Assembly (NCBI GenBank): GCA_028023455.1
Contig: JAQFVV010012396.1
Coordinates: 22,446,750 to 22,510,749 of the forward strand
DNA from: Epiperipatus broadwayi
Lineage: Eukaryota > Onychophora > Udeonychophora > Euonychophora > Peripatidae
Reading direction: 5' to 3'
DNA: 64,000 nt
A program made the translations under genes and the position numbers. Each line of letters opens with the position of its first letter. Position 1 is the first letter of the stretch. This document shows, piece by piece, positions 40,141-52,940 of the stretch. The notes beneath the pieces were generated by a model that was given only the letters and a program-made list of their open reading frames with translations, searched no databases and was not told the origin of the DNA.

Positions 40141-41819
40141 ATTAGTCTGTAGGAATAAACATTAAAAACATTACACAAGAAGAAATATTCATCAATCACA
40201 TGGTATCAGTAATATAAATGTATTTTTTTAATAATAAATTTTTAATTAAAAAAAACATATATTACTTTATTCACATCCCCTAGTTAAACATTTATTTAAA
40301 TTTCCAAACATTCAATTGTTAGTAGTAATGCACATATACATATGGTATTCTCCTCTTTTTAAAAGTATTATAATTCTTTCTTCACATGTTTTTGGCATGA
40401 CCAGTGACAACATTAACATGACAATCAAAGTAGTGTCCTTTAGATTCTTGAAAACTTAATTAAAATGGTTCTCTATTCAACTAGTCAATTCGTTCAGAGC
40501 AGTAGTTAATACATTTTTTATAAATTTGTCTTTGAAGGTTATCCTATTTCTTTTCATTCTTAAGGCTACTGTTAACAAATAGTTTTCAAACATTATGGAT
40601 TATCAAACTAGATGGATTCATGAGGTCATTTGCATTTATAATGTGAGCAGCTTGTTTAAGTATTTTTTTTTTAATTTTTCCTCTCTGTCCAATATATTTA
40701 CCTTTTTCCAAATGAACAAATGCTCATTGGTACACATACTTAAAAGTAGAATACCATTATTTTATACTGTTAGATAAACTCATAAAGTGCTTTAACAATA
40801 AAGATTATTTTGAGACAGTAATTTTAAAAATATTATTCTGTGATTACAGACTGATCTTCTTCCAGTAACAAAACATGAGGGAAAATATTTTTATACATAG
40901 TAGTCTGATATTTACATATTTATAGAAGGGAATCTTTTAAATAAATTTTATGTACCATCACAGTTAATCAAGAGTTTATAAATAGACAGTGAAACAACAT
41001 GACCATACAAAGCTACTTTACAGCAGTGTTATATCCAGAATATTCTTGAATTATACCTTGTTACAGGCTTCCATCTCCTGCAAAACCCAGTTGTGGTAAG
41101 TATTCTAAGTTAAAACCAACAAATTTGTAATGTTAGATTTGATGATTTAGCAAACTAATTATCATACACTTCTGAAAATATAACATTATGAAGAAAATAC
41201 TCTAAATAAATGCAATTGTGATTTTTTTTATTAGAAAAATATGAATGGAGATGGAGTGAGTTTTACTATTAGAAAAGATGATATTTTTCAGAAAAAAAAG
41301 TTTATTGTAAAAGTTAAATGACACTATGGACTTTCTTGTTTTACATAAGCACACAATTTTATTCTAGTTTGGTTAATGTAGTCATTGCAATACGTTTCCC
41401 TAGTTTATTATAGTTCTTGTTATATCTTTCTATACTTTTTTTTTTAAAAATTGAAGGCAATAAACTTTTGTAATATATTATCATATAACAATTATTTAAA
41501 TTAGCTAATTAATTGTCTACAGATTAGGAGAAATCAATTCCCATCAAAAAAAAAAACAAGTGGGAAAACTATTGCACCTTATCTTTGATACCACATATGA
41601 TTAAAAGTTTTTTAAACACTTTTTGCAATATAGATTAAAATAATTCCCCAAATACATAAACTGAGATTAGAAAAGAAATAAAAAATGAAAGGCATCATTT
41701 CTAATGTATATTAGCAATATAAAACAAGCATTATCAGCATACAAAAAAAGAGCCCTATGTCTATTTTACAGAAATTGAGTGTAACAAAAAATTTCATTTT
41801 ATTATATCTTTATCCTAGG
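40141..41819. other. AT-rich DNA; one exon-like 29-mer
   Basis: No gene is supported. At 41067-41095 a GC-richer 29-mer lies between ttacag and gtaagt, the arrangement of a microexon, but nothing else supports it. Confidence 0.4.
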
Positions 41820-42420
41820 CTTAGCTAAATTAAAAAGGAGTTATGGTGTAATAGATAATTTTACATTGGTAAAAGAGTTACACAGAACTTTTTCAACATT
41901 CACATTAAAAATGTCAGAGCAAGCTAAATTGGATGAGGACATGTGATTTCAAGTCTCTCTGGAATAAATATTAATGATTTTAGATTTGCTGATAATATAG
42001 TATTTTTTAAAAATATAGAAGAACTCAAGGCTTTAAATCAAAGGGTTAGATAACAGAGTGAAAAGATATCGTTATGGCGAAATATAAAAAAATACAGGAT
42101 CACCAATTATCTTTTAAATAGATAACAGAGTTGTAGAAAAGTAATGGACAGTTTTTAAATTCTTGGATTCTTCTCCTGCATTGATATATATTATAATCAA
42201 AACATTTGCAGCTGACCAACTTTGAGAAAAAATCTACTGTATAACTTCAAAAATGTTATTATATATAGAAGCATATTCTTAAAAATAGGAATAAAATATG
42301 TTGAAGTCATGGACTTTTTTGTAATTAACAATAAACATGAACAAATGGGTATTTGGTCAGATCGAACATGAATTGTCACTTGAAGCAAAAATTTCATATT
42401 GAGCATTTCCACAATTTATC
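41820..42420 (+). pseudogene. reverse-transcriptase fragment of a second non-LTR element
   Basis: Plus-strand translation gives ININDFRFADNIVFFKNIEE (about 41966-42025), a motif C block with FADN for FADD. It is followed by VMDSF-ILGFFSCIDIYYNQ (about 42139-42196), matching the VVDSFKYLGS..SSDG..DKDI region, and then TLRKNLLYNFKNVIIYRS (from about 42216), matching the LRKRLW...KVYR segment that follows the palm in jockey/RTE-like elements. Stops and frame changes separate these blocks. Upstream (from 41820) is a poorly preserved part of the palm. It lacks endonuclease and 3' end. It is a different copy or family from the LINE 1.7 kb upstream. Confidence 0.75.
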
Positions 42421-43191
42421 ATTATGACTCTAAATTTATTAGAAATGTTTATAGAATATTATAAAAATGGTAGTAATTTATTTACATAATGATCTAAATA
42501 GCATTTTGATTCTTATTTAATACTTTTTGTGGAAGATCTCACCTTTTTTTTATATCATCAATTGAATAACAATTACCTTAATACAATCATGGGATAAAAT
42601 GCTCCAAGAAAACAATCGATTTGTTTAGTAAATAATTCAATATTCAAGAGTAAAAAGTAAACGTTAATTCATAAATATTTTAGCTCTTAAGTTATATTTA
42701 TGGTTGTGCTAATCCATACAAGATGATTATGCAGTGGTGTATTGTCATAGTGAATTGAATTAAAATCTGCTGTGTTTTGTTTCTGTAGCTGAATCTATTA
42801 ATATTTACATTTTAAATTTAACTCATTTGGGTACTGTGATATTAGAACTGTGACATGAAGAATTATAATCGTTTAATCATTAAATTAATTAGGTTATTAA
42901 ATCAAAAATATATTTTAAAATCTACATTAAAAAAAAAAAAAAACAATTTAACAAAAAAAAATCCGAAAAGCATTAATGTGAAGAATAGTTAAAATGCGTG
43001 TTAAAATCAAATTAAATGTGTGTTTGCACGTGAATATTCTGCATAATCTATTTTAATACATTGTACAGGCGTACATCTGCATTTATATATGTAATATATG
43101 CGGGATTCAAACTCAGACTTTCACACGACCTACAACTCTCAGTGTCATCTTATATTGTGACTCACCTGATCACACGCATGTTGAAAATATA

Positions 43192-43235
43192 AATAATCAC
43201 CAATATATGTATTTCGTGCTAAACCAGCACTCATT
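43192..43235 (-). ncRNA. truncated hammerhead fold, copy E
   Basis: Minus-strand stem II gtgct-ggttt-agcac, intact GAAA, perfect stem III (ATA-CA-TAT) and H17 = A, then ttggtgatt. It is cut at the CUGAUGA box, of which only ATGA remains, and the 5' stem I strand is missing. Confidence 0.7.
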
Positions 43236-43298
43236 AAAGTATGAAGATTGGTTATCTTAATATAAAGCTGAGTACAAATTGCATATATGTGTGGAGAT

Positions 43299-43359
43299 GG
43301 TAATCTGAACCAACTGATGAGTGCTGGTTTAGCACGAAATACTGTTATTGGTGATTATT
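43299..43359 (+). ncRNA. type I hammerhead ribozyme, intact core, copy F
   Basis: Outer stem I GGUAAUC (43299-43305) pairs with GAUUAUU (43353-43359). A 3-nt bulge UGA (43306-43308) follows. Inner stem I ACCAA (43309-43313) pairs with UUGGU (43348-43352). The core box CUGAUGA is 43314-43320. Stem II GUGCU/AGCAC (43321-43325, 43331-43335) closes loop GGUUU. GAAA is 43336-43339. Stem III is minimal (A43339-U43346 around UACUGU), and H17 is A43347, the expected cleavage site. Every invariant core nucleotide is present. Stem I is open at the ends, which is type I, and short stem III is known for metazoan retroelement hammerheads. The bulge in stem I could contact loop II. Stem III is weaker than in copies D and E, so activity as a monomer may be low. 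Confidence 0.85.
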
Positions 43360-43379
43360 CATCTTTTCAACATGCGTGT

Positions 43380-43470
43380 GATCAGGTGAGTTAGCAATAT
43401 AAGATGGCATTGAGAGTTGTAGGTCGTGTGAAAGTTTGAGTTCGAATCCCGCATATATTACATATATATA
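43380..43470 (+). other. tRNA-like segment downstream of hammerhead F
   Basis: gtgagttagcaatataag (about 43386-43403) resembles an A box and gttcgaatcc (43440-43449) is a near-perfect B box. The inverse copy lies in the left arm at about 43106-43180. It would make the repeat SINE-like; whether it is a promoter is untested. Confidence 0.5.
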
Positions 43471-43714
43471 TATATAAAAATGCAAGTGTAAGCGTGTACA
43501 ATGCATTAAAATAGATTATGCAGAATATGCACATGCAAACACACACTCAATTTGATTTAAATACACATTAATGCTTTTCGTTTTTTTTTTTTTTTTTGTT
43601 AAATTGTTTTTTTTAATGTAGATTTTAAAATATGTTTTTGATTTAATAACCTAATTAATTTAATGATTAAACGATTATAATTCTTCATGTCGCAGCTCTA
43701 ATACCACAGTACCC

Positions 43715-45001
43715 GCATTTGTAATGATTTCAATATTAACGATTAGTGATCCACCTCGATGAAGTGAAAGAATTTTTGATATCTAAAATAGTATATCACT
43801 ATATTTTTTTATGTTGGAAAATATATTTCTATATGTATCTGATAAGAGGTAATTTACACTTTAAATATATTGTATCGTACCATTAATATTAATTAATTTG
43901 TGTGCATGAATTATTCTGCTGTGATTAAATAATCAGTTTATATATATATGTGTACATTTGCTTAATGCAATATTGCACATATTTTTTATTGATTTTTTTT
44001 TTCTTTTACTAAGCAAATAGATTCTATGACAGTATTTTAATCTTAAGAAGAGAGAGTAAATCTGGTGAAACAACATTATAATCTTTTATTGTTTCTGCTG
44101 TTGAGTTGGATAACACCTTTTAGTTCAGATGGTAAAACTCTTTGTCTCTCACGACGTACTAAGAAACAAAAATATCTGAGGCTACATCAAATTTGAAATT
44201 GTCATTTTAAAACGCTATTTTAAAAAAAAAAAAAATAGACAACTCGCTATATGATTATCTATACCACTTACAGTAAAACTGAACATTGTTTTAAAATAGA
44301 CTTTGAATGACATTTCATGATATTAAATTTAAAAAGAAAAACAATTATGCAAACAAGGTCTATTTATAAAACGTCAAAGTAATAGTTAAAAAGAAACACC
44401 AATTTAATAACCTATCAAAAAAATTTCGTTTTAAAATAGATACTATCTAAATTAGCTGAGATTAATCTTCACGATGACTAATGGACGTGATTGATAAATG
44501 CCAATTAAGCATTTATAAAAATACAATTTGTCACAGAATAAAACTGAAATGAATAGATTTGTTTATATGTAATTAACTGCTAAACTGTTTCATGTGTTGT
44601 AAGTGTCAGAAATCTAATTAAGTAAATTAAAAAGTAAATTTTATACTAATGCTAATAAATTTAGTATATATTTTATACCAATGCTAATAAATTTCGTATA
44701 TATTGCTCTAATATGATTTTTTTTTTTACTTTGGACTTAACTACATAATCTTTACCTCTTCAAACAGCCGCATTACCACTGCGATAAATCCCACATGGCA
44801 TATGTTTCACCAATAAATGATGGTTATATAATATTAAAATACATTTTAATTCACAGTTGTCGATTAATATTCATCTAATAAGTTCAAATTATTTGTTGAC
44901 TTTAGTCTCCATCTAAAAATAATATGAAGATTTATACTAGAGTTGGATGACCAAAACCGATGAAGTTTTATAGTGAGACTAACTTACATAGTTATATATA
45001 T
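43715..45001. other. AT-rich DNA with a short tandem duplication
   Basis: A 32-bp unit containing aatgctaataaattt is repeated twice at about 44639-44702 with two differences. No gene is seen. Confidence 0.5.
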
Positions 45002-45846
45002 CAGTGGTTTTCAACCTTTTCACACCTACGGACCAGTAAAAGTAAGGATAAGATTTCATGGACCAGCAGAAGTTTACAGATAAATTTTTATTGGGGGGGG
45101 GGGTTGAGAAATACATTGTCAACACTGAGACAAAAGATAGACACCAAAGTTATTTTTTGTTTGTTTTTATTTTTAAAAAAAGGTAACAGAAATTGGTTTT
45201 AAAAATAAAAGTTTTAGTATTTTAACGGTATACAAATAAAGCCTAAAAAAAATATTGCCTTATAGGCCAAAAAAAAGTGGGCGTATTTTTAAACAAAAAA
45301 AAAAAAAAAGAAAACGAAACTTGAAAAAGTCAAAAGTTTTGATCTTATTATATTTTGGGGTGGTGGGGGTGTATTGAGAAATACTTTGCAAAAGTTAGAA
45401 ACAGAACTTATTTTTTGGTTTTTATTTTTAAAAAAAGGTAATAAGCCTTATAGCCAAAAAAACCCACTAAAAATGAAATATTAAAAGAGAGAGTAGAAAA
45501 AATTTAAGAGATCAAAAAAAGTCACGTTACATTTTATTGTTTTAACAACGCTGACAAGCAGCCATGATTGACTATCAAAAGACAACTGGAGTTTGTGTAA
45601 TATAAAACTTTCTACCCCCCTCCCCCATAAACATCTGTGATAAATAGAAAAACAAATTAATTTATGTATGATTGATTAGATTTTGTGGTATTTTTGTTCT
45701 GTTTCTTTTTTTTTAATAAATGTGATGAAAAAATAAATAAAAATTGTTCATATTAATTAAAAGATTAAAATCTTTTTATAAGCTTTCTTGCAGTCTAGCT
45801 GCGGACCGACAGACAACTTTTGTGGCCCGGTGGTTGAAGACCACTG
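45002..45846. mobile_element. 845-bp non-autonomous hAT-like transposon
   Basis: Terminal inverted repeats cagtggttttcaacc (45002-45016) and ggttgaagaccactg (45832-45846) match at 14 of 15 positions and are classic hAT/Charlie ends. Subterminal cggacc/ggtccg-type motifs occur on both sides. An 8-bp flanking duplication atatatat fits hAT but is low complexity. The interior has no transposase. It holds an internal duplication (a G-rich run then tgagaaatac, and tttttatttttaaaaaaagg, at about 45090-45185 and 45357-45437). Internal CpG-containing sequence stands out against the AT-rich flanks. Confidence 0.85.
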
Positions 45847-45854
45847 ATATATAT

Positions 45855-48800
45855 ATAGACTGTTGACACTAACTCTAAAATTGAGTGAAGCTGAACAGAT
45901 ATCAGGCTTATATAAATAAGGAAGTAAGTTAGCCTGTGTCAAAAACTTTCATTTTTTTTTTCAAATTTAAGAATATTAGCTTGAACAATAAAAAGAAGCA
46001 AAACATGATTTATTAAATGCGTAAATGCATTAAGTGCAGCTTCGAATACTAGTCTTCAATGGTAAAAAGAAAAGATAGAATCTGGGCTGGAAACGGCGAG
46101 TTTATAAAATTATACTATTTGTTGTCCATTGATAATTAGATTTAAAAAAATAGAAAATATTAAATTTGTGATGGGAAAAATAATAAAAATAGAAATATTA
46201 ATTTAGTTATGGGTAAAATTCAAATGTTATTCACCACTTTCATATATCCTGCAAAGAGTGATGCCTGATCTCTCATCACTTTAAATATTTATAATTATAT
46301 ACTTAAAATTATCTAGTGAGTGTTTTCAAGAGCAGAATTTATTTCTTTTTTTCTCTTTATATAACTTTTTTATTTTTTAACATTTAACTCATAAAAGTAA
46401 ATCATTACATAATTATTTATTATCAAAATCATATTAATTGCCATGTGATATGTTTATCTTTGTGACGTGTGGACTATCACTTTTATTTCTCATTAAGGTC
46501 TTGCAATTTTCCTTAAGTTTAAAATAGTTATCTAAAAGCCTGAAGTCTCTATATTAATTCTTTGCTGTTTAAAATTATAACTCATCATGAGCAATTGATT
46601 ATAATGGTTGTATCTAGATTGTTATTTGGGTACTTAAAAGTTTTTAAATTAATTTTTTTAATTTAGTTTAATAATTTATCTATTCAAGTGTATGATGAAA
46701 CAATTCTTCCAACTTAACCTTTCCTTTTTGATATGATGTGTATAGTTGTTAATAAATCTTTTAAACTTTTTAAAAATGTATTTAATTATGTGGTTTGCTG
46801 ATATTATGCACTATGATGATAAAGTAGCAAATATAATACTTTAATTGTAAAATAATCACACCTTATAATAATGTTGGATTAGGAATCACTTCAGTCACAT
46901 GATATTTCATGTTTAATATGGTTCTAATTTATAAAATAGTGATAGGAAGGCACTATATATATATTGCTTACTCAGAAAATAAATTTGTTACACATATAGT
47001 AATATATATATATATATATATATTGTAACCTTTTGATTGGTTTTCCATAGTAGGAATAGCATATAAAATGTATATTATAGCTCCAAAATTTTAAATTTAT
47101 AATTTAGATAATAGTAATGCTATAAAATTTGGTATAATGGGAATAAATGACTTAATACATAAAAATTAAAGATATAATTCTGTAGAGATTTAATATTCAT
47201 CATTATTTATAATCATTTATATTATAATCCACTATATAATTTCAATACAACAATTGTTAATCCAAGTAAACATCGTTACTTATAAATTTGACTATAATTA
47301 ATTTTTTATTGTGATGGTTCTTCAAAAGCTAAATATGTAGAATTGTAGTAAATGAAAGAAGGAACAATTATAGATTACAAAATAATAATTTATTTTAAAA
47401 CTATTGTAATAGTAATATATTTTAAACAAATATTTATTAAAAAGTTTATATTTAACTTCAGTTAATAATATGATATACTAAAAACATAATTACACTTAAA
47501 ACATTAGTTTTAAATAAATTATTTAAATTAATTTCATTTGTAAAATATTTATTGATTTTAATTATCTTTAAATAGACATACAAAAATAACATTTGGGATA
47601 TTGACCAGTAATATTTAAGTAAATAGTTTTCTGATGTCAATTTATCCCAGAATTTTTAAGAGAAAAATAGAGACAGATGATTGAGATACAAAAAGAAAAA
47701 TATAAAGCAGATAGCTGTTTTCAATTTCATTTCTTAGTAAAAAATTATAAATGTTTAAAAATATTTCAAGTTTTAAATGGTAAAATATTTAAAAAGCTTT
47801 TTAAGGATATAATATATTTTATAGCAATTGTTGAAGTCATGAAGTGAGTTCAAACCAGTTTCTTTATTGTGACCTAGTTGCAAGTCTTGATCATCCACTC
47901 ATAACTAAGATGATATCTAAAGAGGTTTAAAAGAAAAAAAACAAAGTTGCTATTCATATTTGAGATAATCATGAGAAAGAAAAGACAACTACATTTCTTC
48001 AAAGAAAGATATACCTGCATTCATGTAAGAAAGCATTCATTTATTTATGTTAAATTAAGTATATTTATTAATCATAGATTAAAAATGAGAAACAAGTGTA
48101 AAATCTCTAGAAATAAAAGTTTAAAATGTATAAAAATATTTTATTGGATATTAAAATAATGAGTTAGTTGAGAGTCTAATGAAAATTAATATTCTGTTGA
48201 ATTGAACAATTTGTGTGTGATAAATAGCTTTAAAAAAAATATTTGAAAAAGAAAATGCTTAGCCTATATTTGTTCATAAAAAAAACCGATGAAAGATAAA
48301 TTATTATTCTTCATGTTTAAATAGAAAGTGAAATCTTAGTATATTATTATATGAAAGGAACAGTAAAATGGGAAGGATAATTGAAAAAGTATTTTTAACT
48401 TTTTAATAGTAGATGACAGTCGTGAATATAATACACTATAATACAGAAAGTTAAATGAATTATTTTTATGAATTTAAATCTTATGAGCTTAATAAGTAAC
48501 AGGAAAAGGGAAGAAATAAGGAAGTAAATTTAGTGACAAATTAGTTAAACATATTTTAATGCAATGTGGAAAAATAATGTAGAGATTTATTGAGAAGATA
48601 TATTAAACTTTTTCATTAGTGTAATTTTTAAGAGTACGATTATGCACATGGAACTTCAAACTAGTCAAGGAGGAAGGATGCATCCAATTCAGAACTTTTT
48701 TTCAGACAGTGTTGTGCTTGTTTGTCTAATGTTTTTTTTTAAATATACATGTGTTCTAGCAGAGAGAAGATAGGAGAATCACCCAAACTCACAAGGAATG

Positions 48801-50438
48801 GTGAATATCTGCTGGGTGGCCAATCACATTAAAGTAAAAATTGAATGGGTTTTAAAGAAAAAAAACAAAGAGAAAAGGATTTTAAATTTATTATTAATAT
48901 TTTTTTAAATTTAATATAACATATAAATGCTAGGTATTCTAGTTAGTAATAACTGAAGTAATTTTATATGCAATGTGGTGTATAAGCTTAAAATATATTA
49001 ACCTTTCTATTATTCATTCTTGTTTAAAAACGAGTATGCTTTAAAATGTAAAGAGAATATACATGAAAGAGAGTGGATAGTATAATATTTTAACTTTATA
49101 CTTTAGCTGGTATATATACAATTGAGTATGGTAGAATGTGTTGTAAAGCTAATTCAAATGTATTATCATAAAGGTTTTTTGACAAAGGGGAATAAACTTG
49201 TGGTGATAAATAAAATTTTATAGGATTCTATGAAAATAAAATAAACATATTATAAAATGTAATGTTATTAACGAGAGCAAGAAAGAGTGAATGTTAATGT
49301 AAAACAATAATCATGATCTCATTTGTTATATATAAAAAAGTATTATATTGATAATAATAATAAAAGTAGCCTATTTGTTTTGTAACATGATATCAAATAT
49401 GGATAAAATAATATTTAATGGTAAGATTGAATTATTGATCCAGAAATAGTATAATAAGAGATTCTAAAGACACAGTAGGGAAAGATGAGTTGAAATTCAA
49501 GGATATGATGTAAAATATCATCCTGAAAAATGGATTGAATAATTGAATGGGATTAATCTTTGTGATACCCAAATAGTTTATTAGAAAGAGATGGGAGGAT
49601 TTTCTGCAAAGTCATGAGTGGAATATATACTGTAAATGCTTTCTGAATAATTAAGGGTCAAATTGGGATAAGATCATTAAGAAAATAACTATCTGCCAAA
49701 ATAAGACACCTCATAAATAAAGGAAACCTCCACACTTTTATTACAATATAGTATTTTTGGATGAAATCAGTTTCTTATCTATGAAGTTTTCTGATAAATC
49801 AAAATATAGTAGGCATAGAAAGTTGACTAAATATTTTAAGAATTTTATAGTTGTCTTCCTATGTTGTGAAAGATTAGCCTAAAAGTAGTAAGACCATATC
49901 CAGAACAAATATTTTATATTTGGATAAAAATTTGAATAAATATTATATGAATTGTAATACTTGAGATCAAAGATAAACAGAAAATGTGAGAGATAGGGAA
50001 AGAATGTATAAAATGCATTACATTATATTTCACTATTCATTTTGAATACAGTATATTGTTTTATTTTTCTTGTAACATTACTGCAGCAGCAAAAAATTTG
50101 TTGATAAGATTCTAGTGCAATATCTTTATACCAATTTTGAAAATGAAATATAATTTAAATATTACAATTTTATTAAAATATCAAGAGTTACAAAATATCA
50201 GATAATTAAGGAAAGTGTTACATTTTCATTTACCATTGTTAAACTCCCCCCACTCACAACTTTGATATCATCCATTTCAAATAAATACACTAATGATTAT
50301 TAGTAATCATTTTCGAAACTAGAGATTATCTCTAGCACAGATATAAACTTTAAACCTCAGTTAAATATTAATATATCTGATTTTTTAAAATTTATACACA
50401 AGGAGTTATTCACCTTTCTCTGTACCATATTTAATATC
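45855..50438. other. AT-rich DNA, no gene seen
   Basis: A (TA)n tract lies at about 47001-47022. Otherwise there is no coding, RNA or repeat signal over 4.6 kb. Confidence 0.5.
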
Positions 50439-50602
50439 TTTATAGATATAGTAAACACCTCCATACTTCCCCATTCTTATTAAATTCACATAAATAAAAA
50501 TATAATAAAAAGACAAATGACCCCCTTGTCTTTTATTATAACTTTATTTATATGAATTCAAAAAGAATGGGGAAGTATGAAGGTGTTTATTATATCTATA
50601 AA
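50439..50602. mobile_element. 164-bp palindromic MITE
   Basis: 77-bp arms (tttatagatatagtaaacac and near-inverse gtgtttattatatctataaa; inner edges agacaa/ttgtct) enclose a loop of about 10 bases. Arm differences are scattered, so it is not recent. Confidence 0.8.
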
Positions 50603-52093
50603 TAAGGAAAGATGACTAAGAATGTAACCACCAGATACTTATGATTTGTAAAACTACATAATATTAATATAAAAACATGCACAATGTTAAAAAGAATAAA
50701 CTTATGATTTTAAAGGGATTATAAAAAGAGTTACATGTATATAATAATTATTATGTCTATCTGTGATGAATGTCTGTAATGTTGTTGTAAATTTATAAAC
50801 AGTTCAATAATTATTTTGTTAATGAATTATTTAACCGAATGTGCATAGCTATTTGTTGTTCATTATTAATTGTTGTAAATTTCAATGAATATTTTTATTT
50901 AAATTCTGTAGTAGTAATTTCATTGCATTTGAGAATCATTCCATCCTAAAGTCATATCAATGAAGCACATTATCCACATACAATTATACATAGCATATAC
51001 TGGTTATATGTTTTATCTGAAGATATTGACCATTAATTATAACTATATTAAAGAAAGTTTGTAGTACTTCATATTTATATTATATATGAAAGAATCTTGA
51101 TTTATTTGAACAGTACTATTAAGTATTATAAAATGGAGAATATATAATAGAAATTAATAGTTTGTTTTAAGAGTCACATTCTGATTTAATAATCTAAGTT
51201 TGAAATATATTTTATATCATAAATTTAGAAGTATTATATTATTTCATAGTACAAGTTTCTGACCAAATATATTTTAAGATTTGTAATTCTGATTAATCAA
51301 ATTACAATGGGTGAATGCTAATCAATTAAAAAAATGTATTTAATTGAGTTAGACTTTGTAGATAATAATTGTGTAATAAAGCTTTTGATTATAATAAAAA
51401 TGAGTATTCTAGAGTGATTGTTATTAGTAATAAGTATGAGAATATATCTTAGGAAAGTAAATTAAATTATTCAAGTGAAGGTAATGAATAGATATAGTGA
51501 TTGTTAATTTTCATGTCTTATTATTATAGTTGGATTAATTTTCGAATCAGAGGTTAATCATAATCTGTAATAGTAAGTGTGATTTTATTTATGTGGTTGG
51601 ATCCCAGTAAAATTTCTCTTGCAATTCAATTATTTAATTATCAATGTAATTGTTATATTGGATTTTTTAATATAATACTTATGATCCCTGAGATAACCAT
51701 AGGATGGCATTAATTCTTTTAATTTAATGAAATTCTGTTAACGTTATTATTTTGAGATTCCAAAATTACAGAAGAGTAGTTGAAGCATTATTTAAATGAA
51801 ATACTATATTAGTCCTTGTTTGTGTGAGGATTTTTCAAATGATTATAATAGGATAGTAGTGGGAGAATTTTCGCAGTAGCAATGCCCTTGTGGAGTGTAT
51901 TTTATATACTTCTCAATGTTAAAACCTCTATGTTGTAATCATCCATAAAGTCTATCTTATGTATTGATGTATAGCAAGTTTCAAGGCCCTAAATAGTCTT
52001 ATACTTTATTGTTGTTATACTTGATTGTTTATTATTGAGCTAGTATATTAGAGCGTAAAAAGAGAAGATAGAGTAGAGGTGTTGAAGAACCGA
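50603..52093. other. AT-rich DNA, no gene seen
   Basis: Nothing recognisable is present. Confidence 0.5.
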
Positions 52094-52148
52094 AAGGGAA
52101 GGTTACAATATATATATATATATATATATTGTAACCTTCCCTTAATAT

Positions 52149-52190
<42 letters not shown>
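52094..52190. repeat. (TA)n palindrome followed by a second (TA)n tract
   Basis: aagggaaggttacaat (52094-52109), (TA)n, exact inverse (52128-52143), then a longer (TA)n run (52154-52190) bounded by short inverse hexamers tcttta/taaaga. Confidence 0.9.
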
Positions 52191-52194
<4 letters not shown>

Positions 52195-52940
52195 AATTAA
52201 ATGACTTAAAGCATTTTTTATAGATTCATTCAGTTTCATTTTCTTAAGAACAAGAATTTTTTTTTACATATAATCAAAATAATTAATTACCACAAAAATA
52301 TAATGGGTTATCATTCAATAAATAGGAAAGGTTCACTATACAAATAAGATTACAAATTATAATTTACTGTCTAGCACTGCTTTCAACCAGGACAGTTATA
52401 TTCATAACACAAAGACAAGAATGTGGGAGGACAAACATGTAGACTAATTAATATGCAAGTCTGTAAATTTACATATAGCATGATAATGTTATGCATAATT
52501 ATTTTTTTATTAATCATATGGATGATGTATGCAATAAACCATGCTGCTTTGTATTTTCACTATTGTAATTAAGTTCAGTGCAAACAAATTTAATGCAAAG
52601 CGGATCAAAATTATGACCTGAGTAGATCTCGTGCTGTAAAAATATTGATTTTAAGTAAGAGTCTGTTTTAGTGCATTTGTATATATACTTGTGTTGTGCT
52701 AATCTAGTGGCACTGTTGGCATGGAAGTTATTATAGTACATTGGGTCACATTATGATGCAAATAATATATATATATAAATTTACAGACCTGAATATATAT
52801 TAATCTACACGTTCGTTCTTCCACATACATGTCTTTGAGGTATGAATATGACTGACCGGGTTGAAGCAATGCTAAGCAGTAAAAACAATAATAATTTGTA
52901 ATATTTTCTTTACAGTGGACCTTTCTTATTGAATTACAAA
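52191..52940. other. AT-rich DNA, no gene seen
   Basis: Nothing recognisable is present. Confidence 0.5.

Larger units (their letters stand above)
42829..43714. mobile_element. 0.9-kb foldback with two opposed hammerhead repeats
   Basis: The outer ends gggtactgtg (42829) and cacagtaccc (to 43714) are inverse. Arms of about 400 bp (42829-43235 and 43317-43714) match along their whole length apart from scattered substitutions and homopolymer length changes. The single-copy centre (about 43236-43316) includes the 5' half of one hammerhead. catttg occurs just outside both ends (42824-42829, 43716-43721), a weak possible duplication. The inner arms carry hammerhead repeats E (minus) and F (plus) with their tRNA-like parts pointing outward. 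The outer ~200 bp of each arm is not shared with the 13.6-14.2 kb foldback. Confidence 0.85.

Noticed and set aside
44115-44160. tRNA A-box-like string agttcagatggtaaaactc
   Set aside because: No B box follows within 80 bases.
46985-47035. Another (TA)n palindrome (gttacacatatagtaa ... ttgtaacc)
   Set aside because: The arms do not match beyond a few bases next to the TA run.
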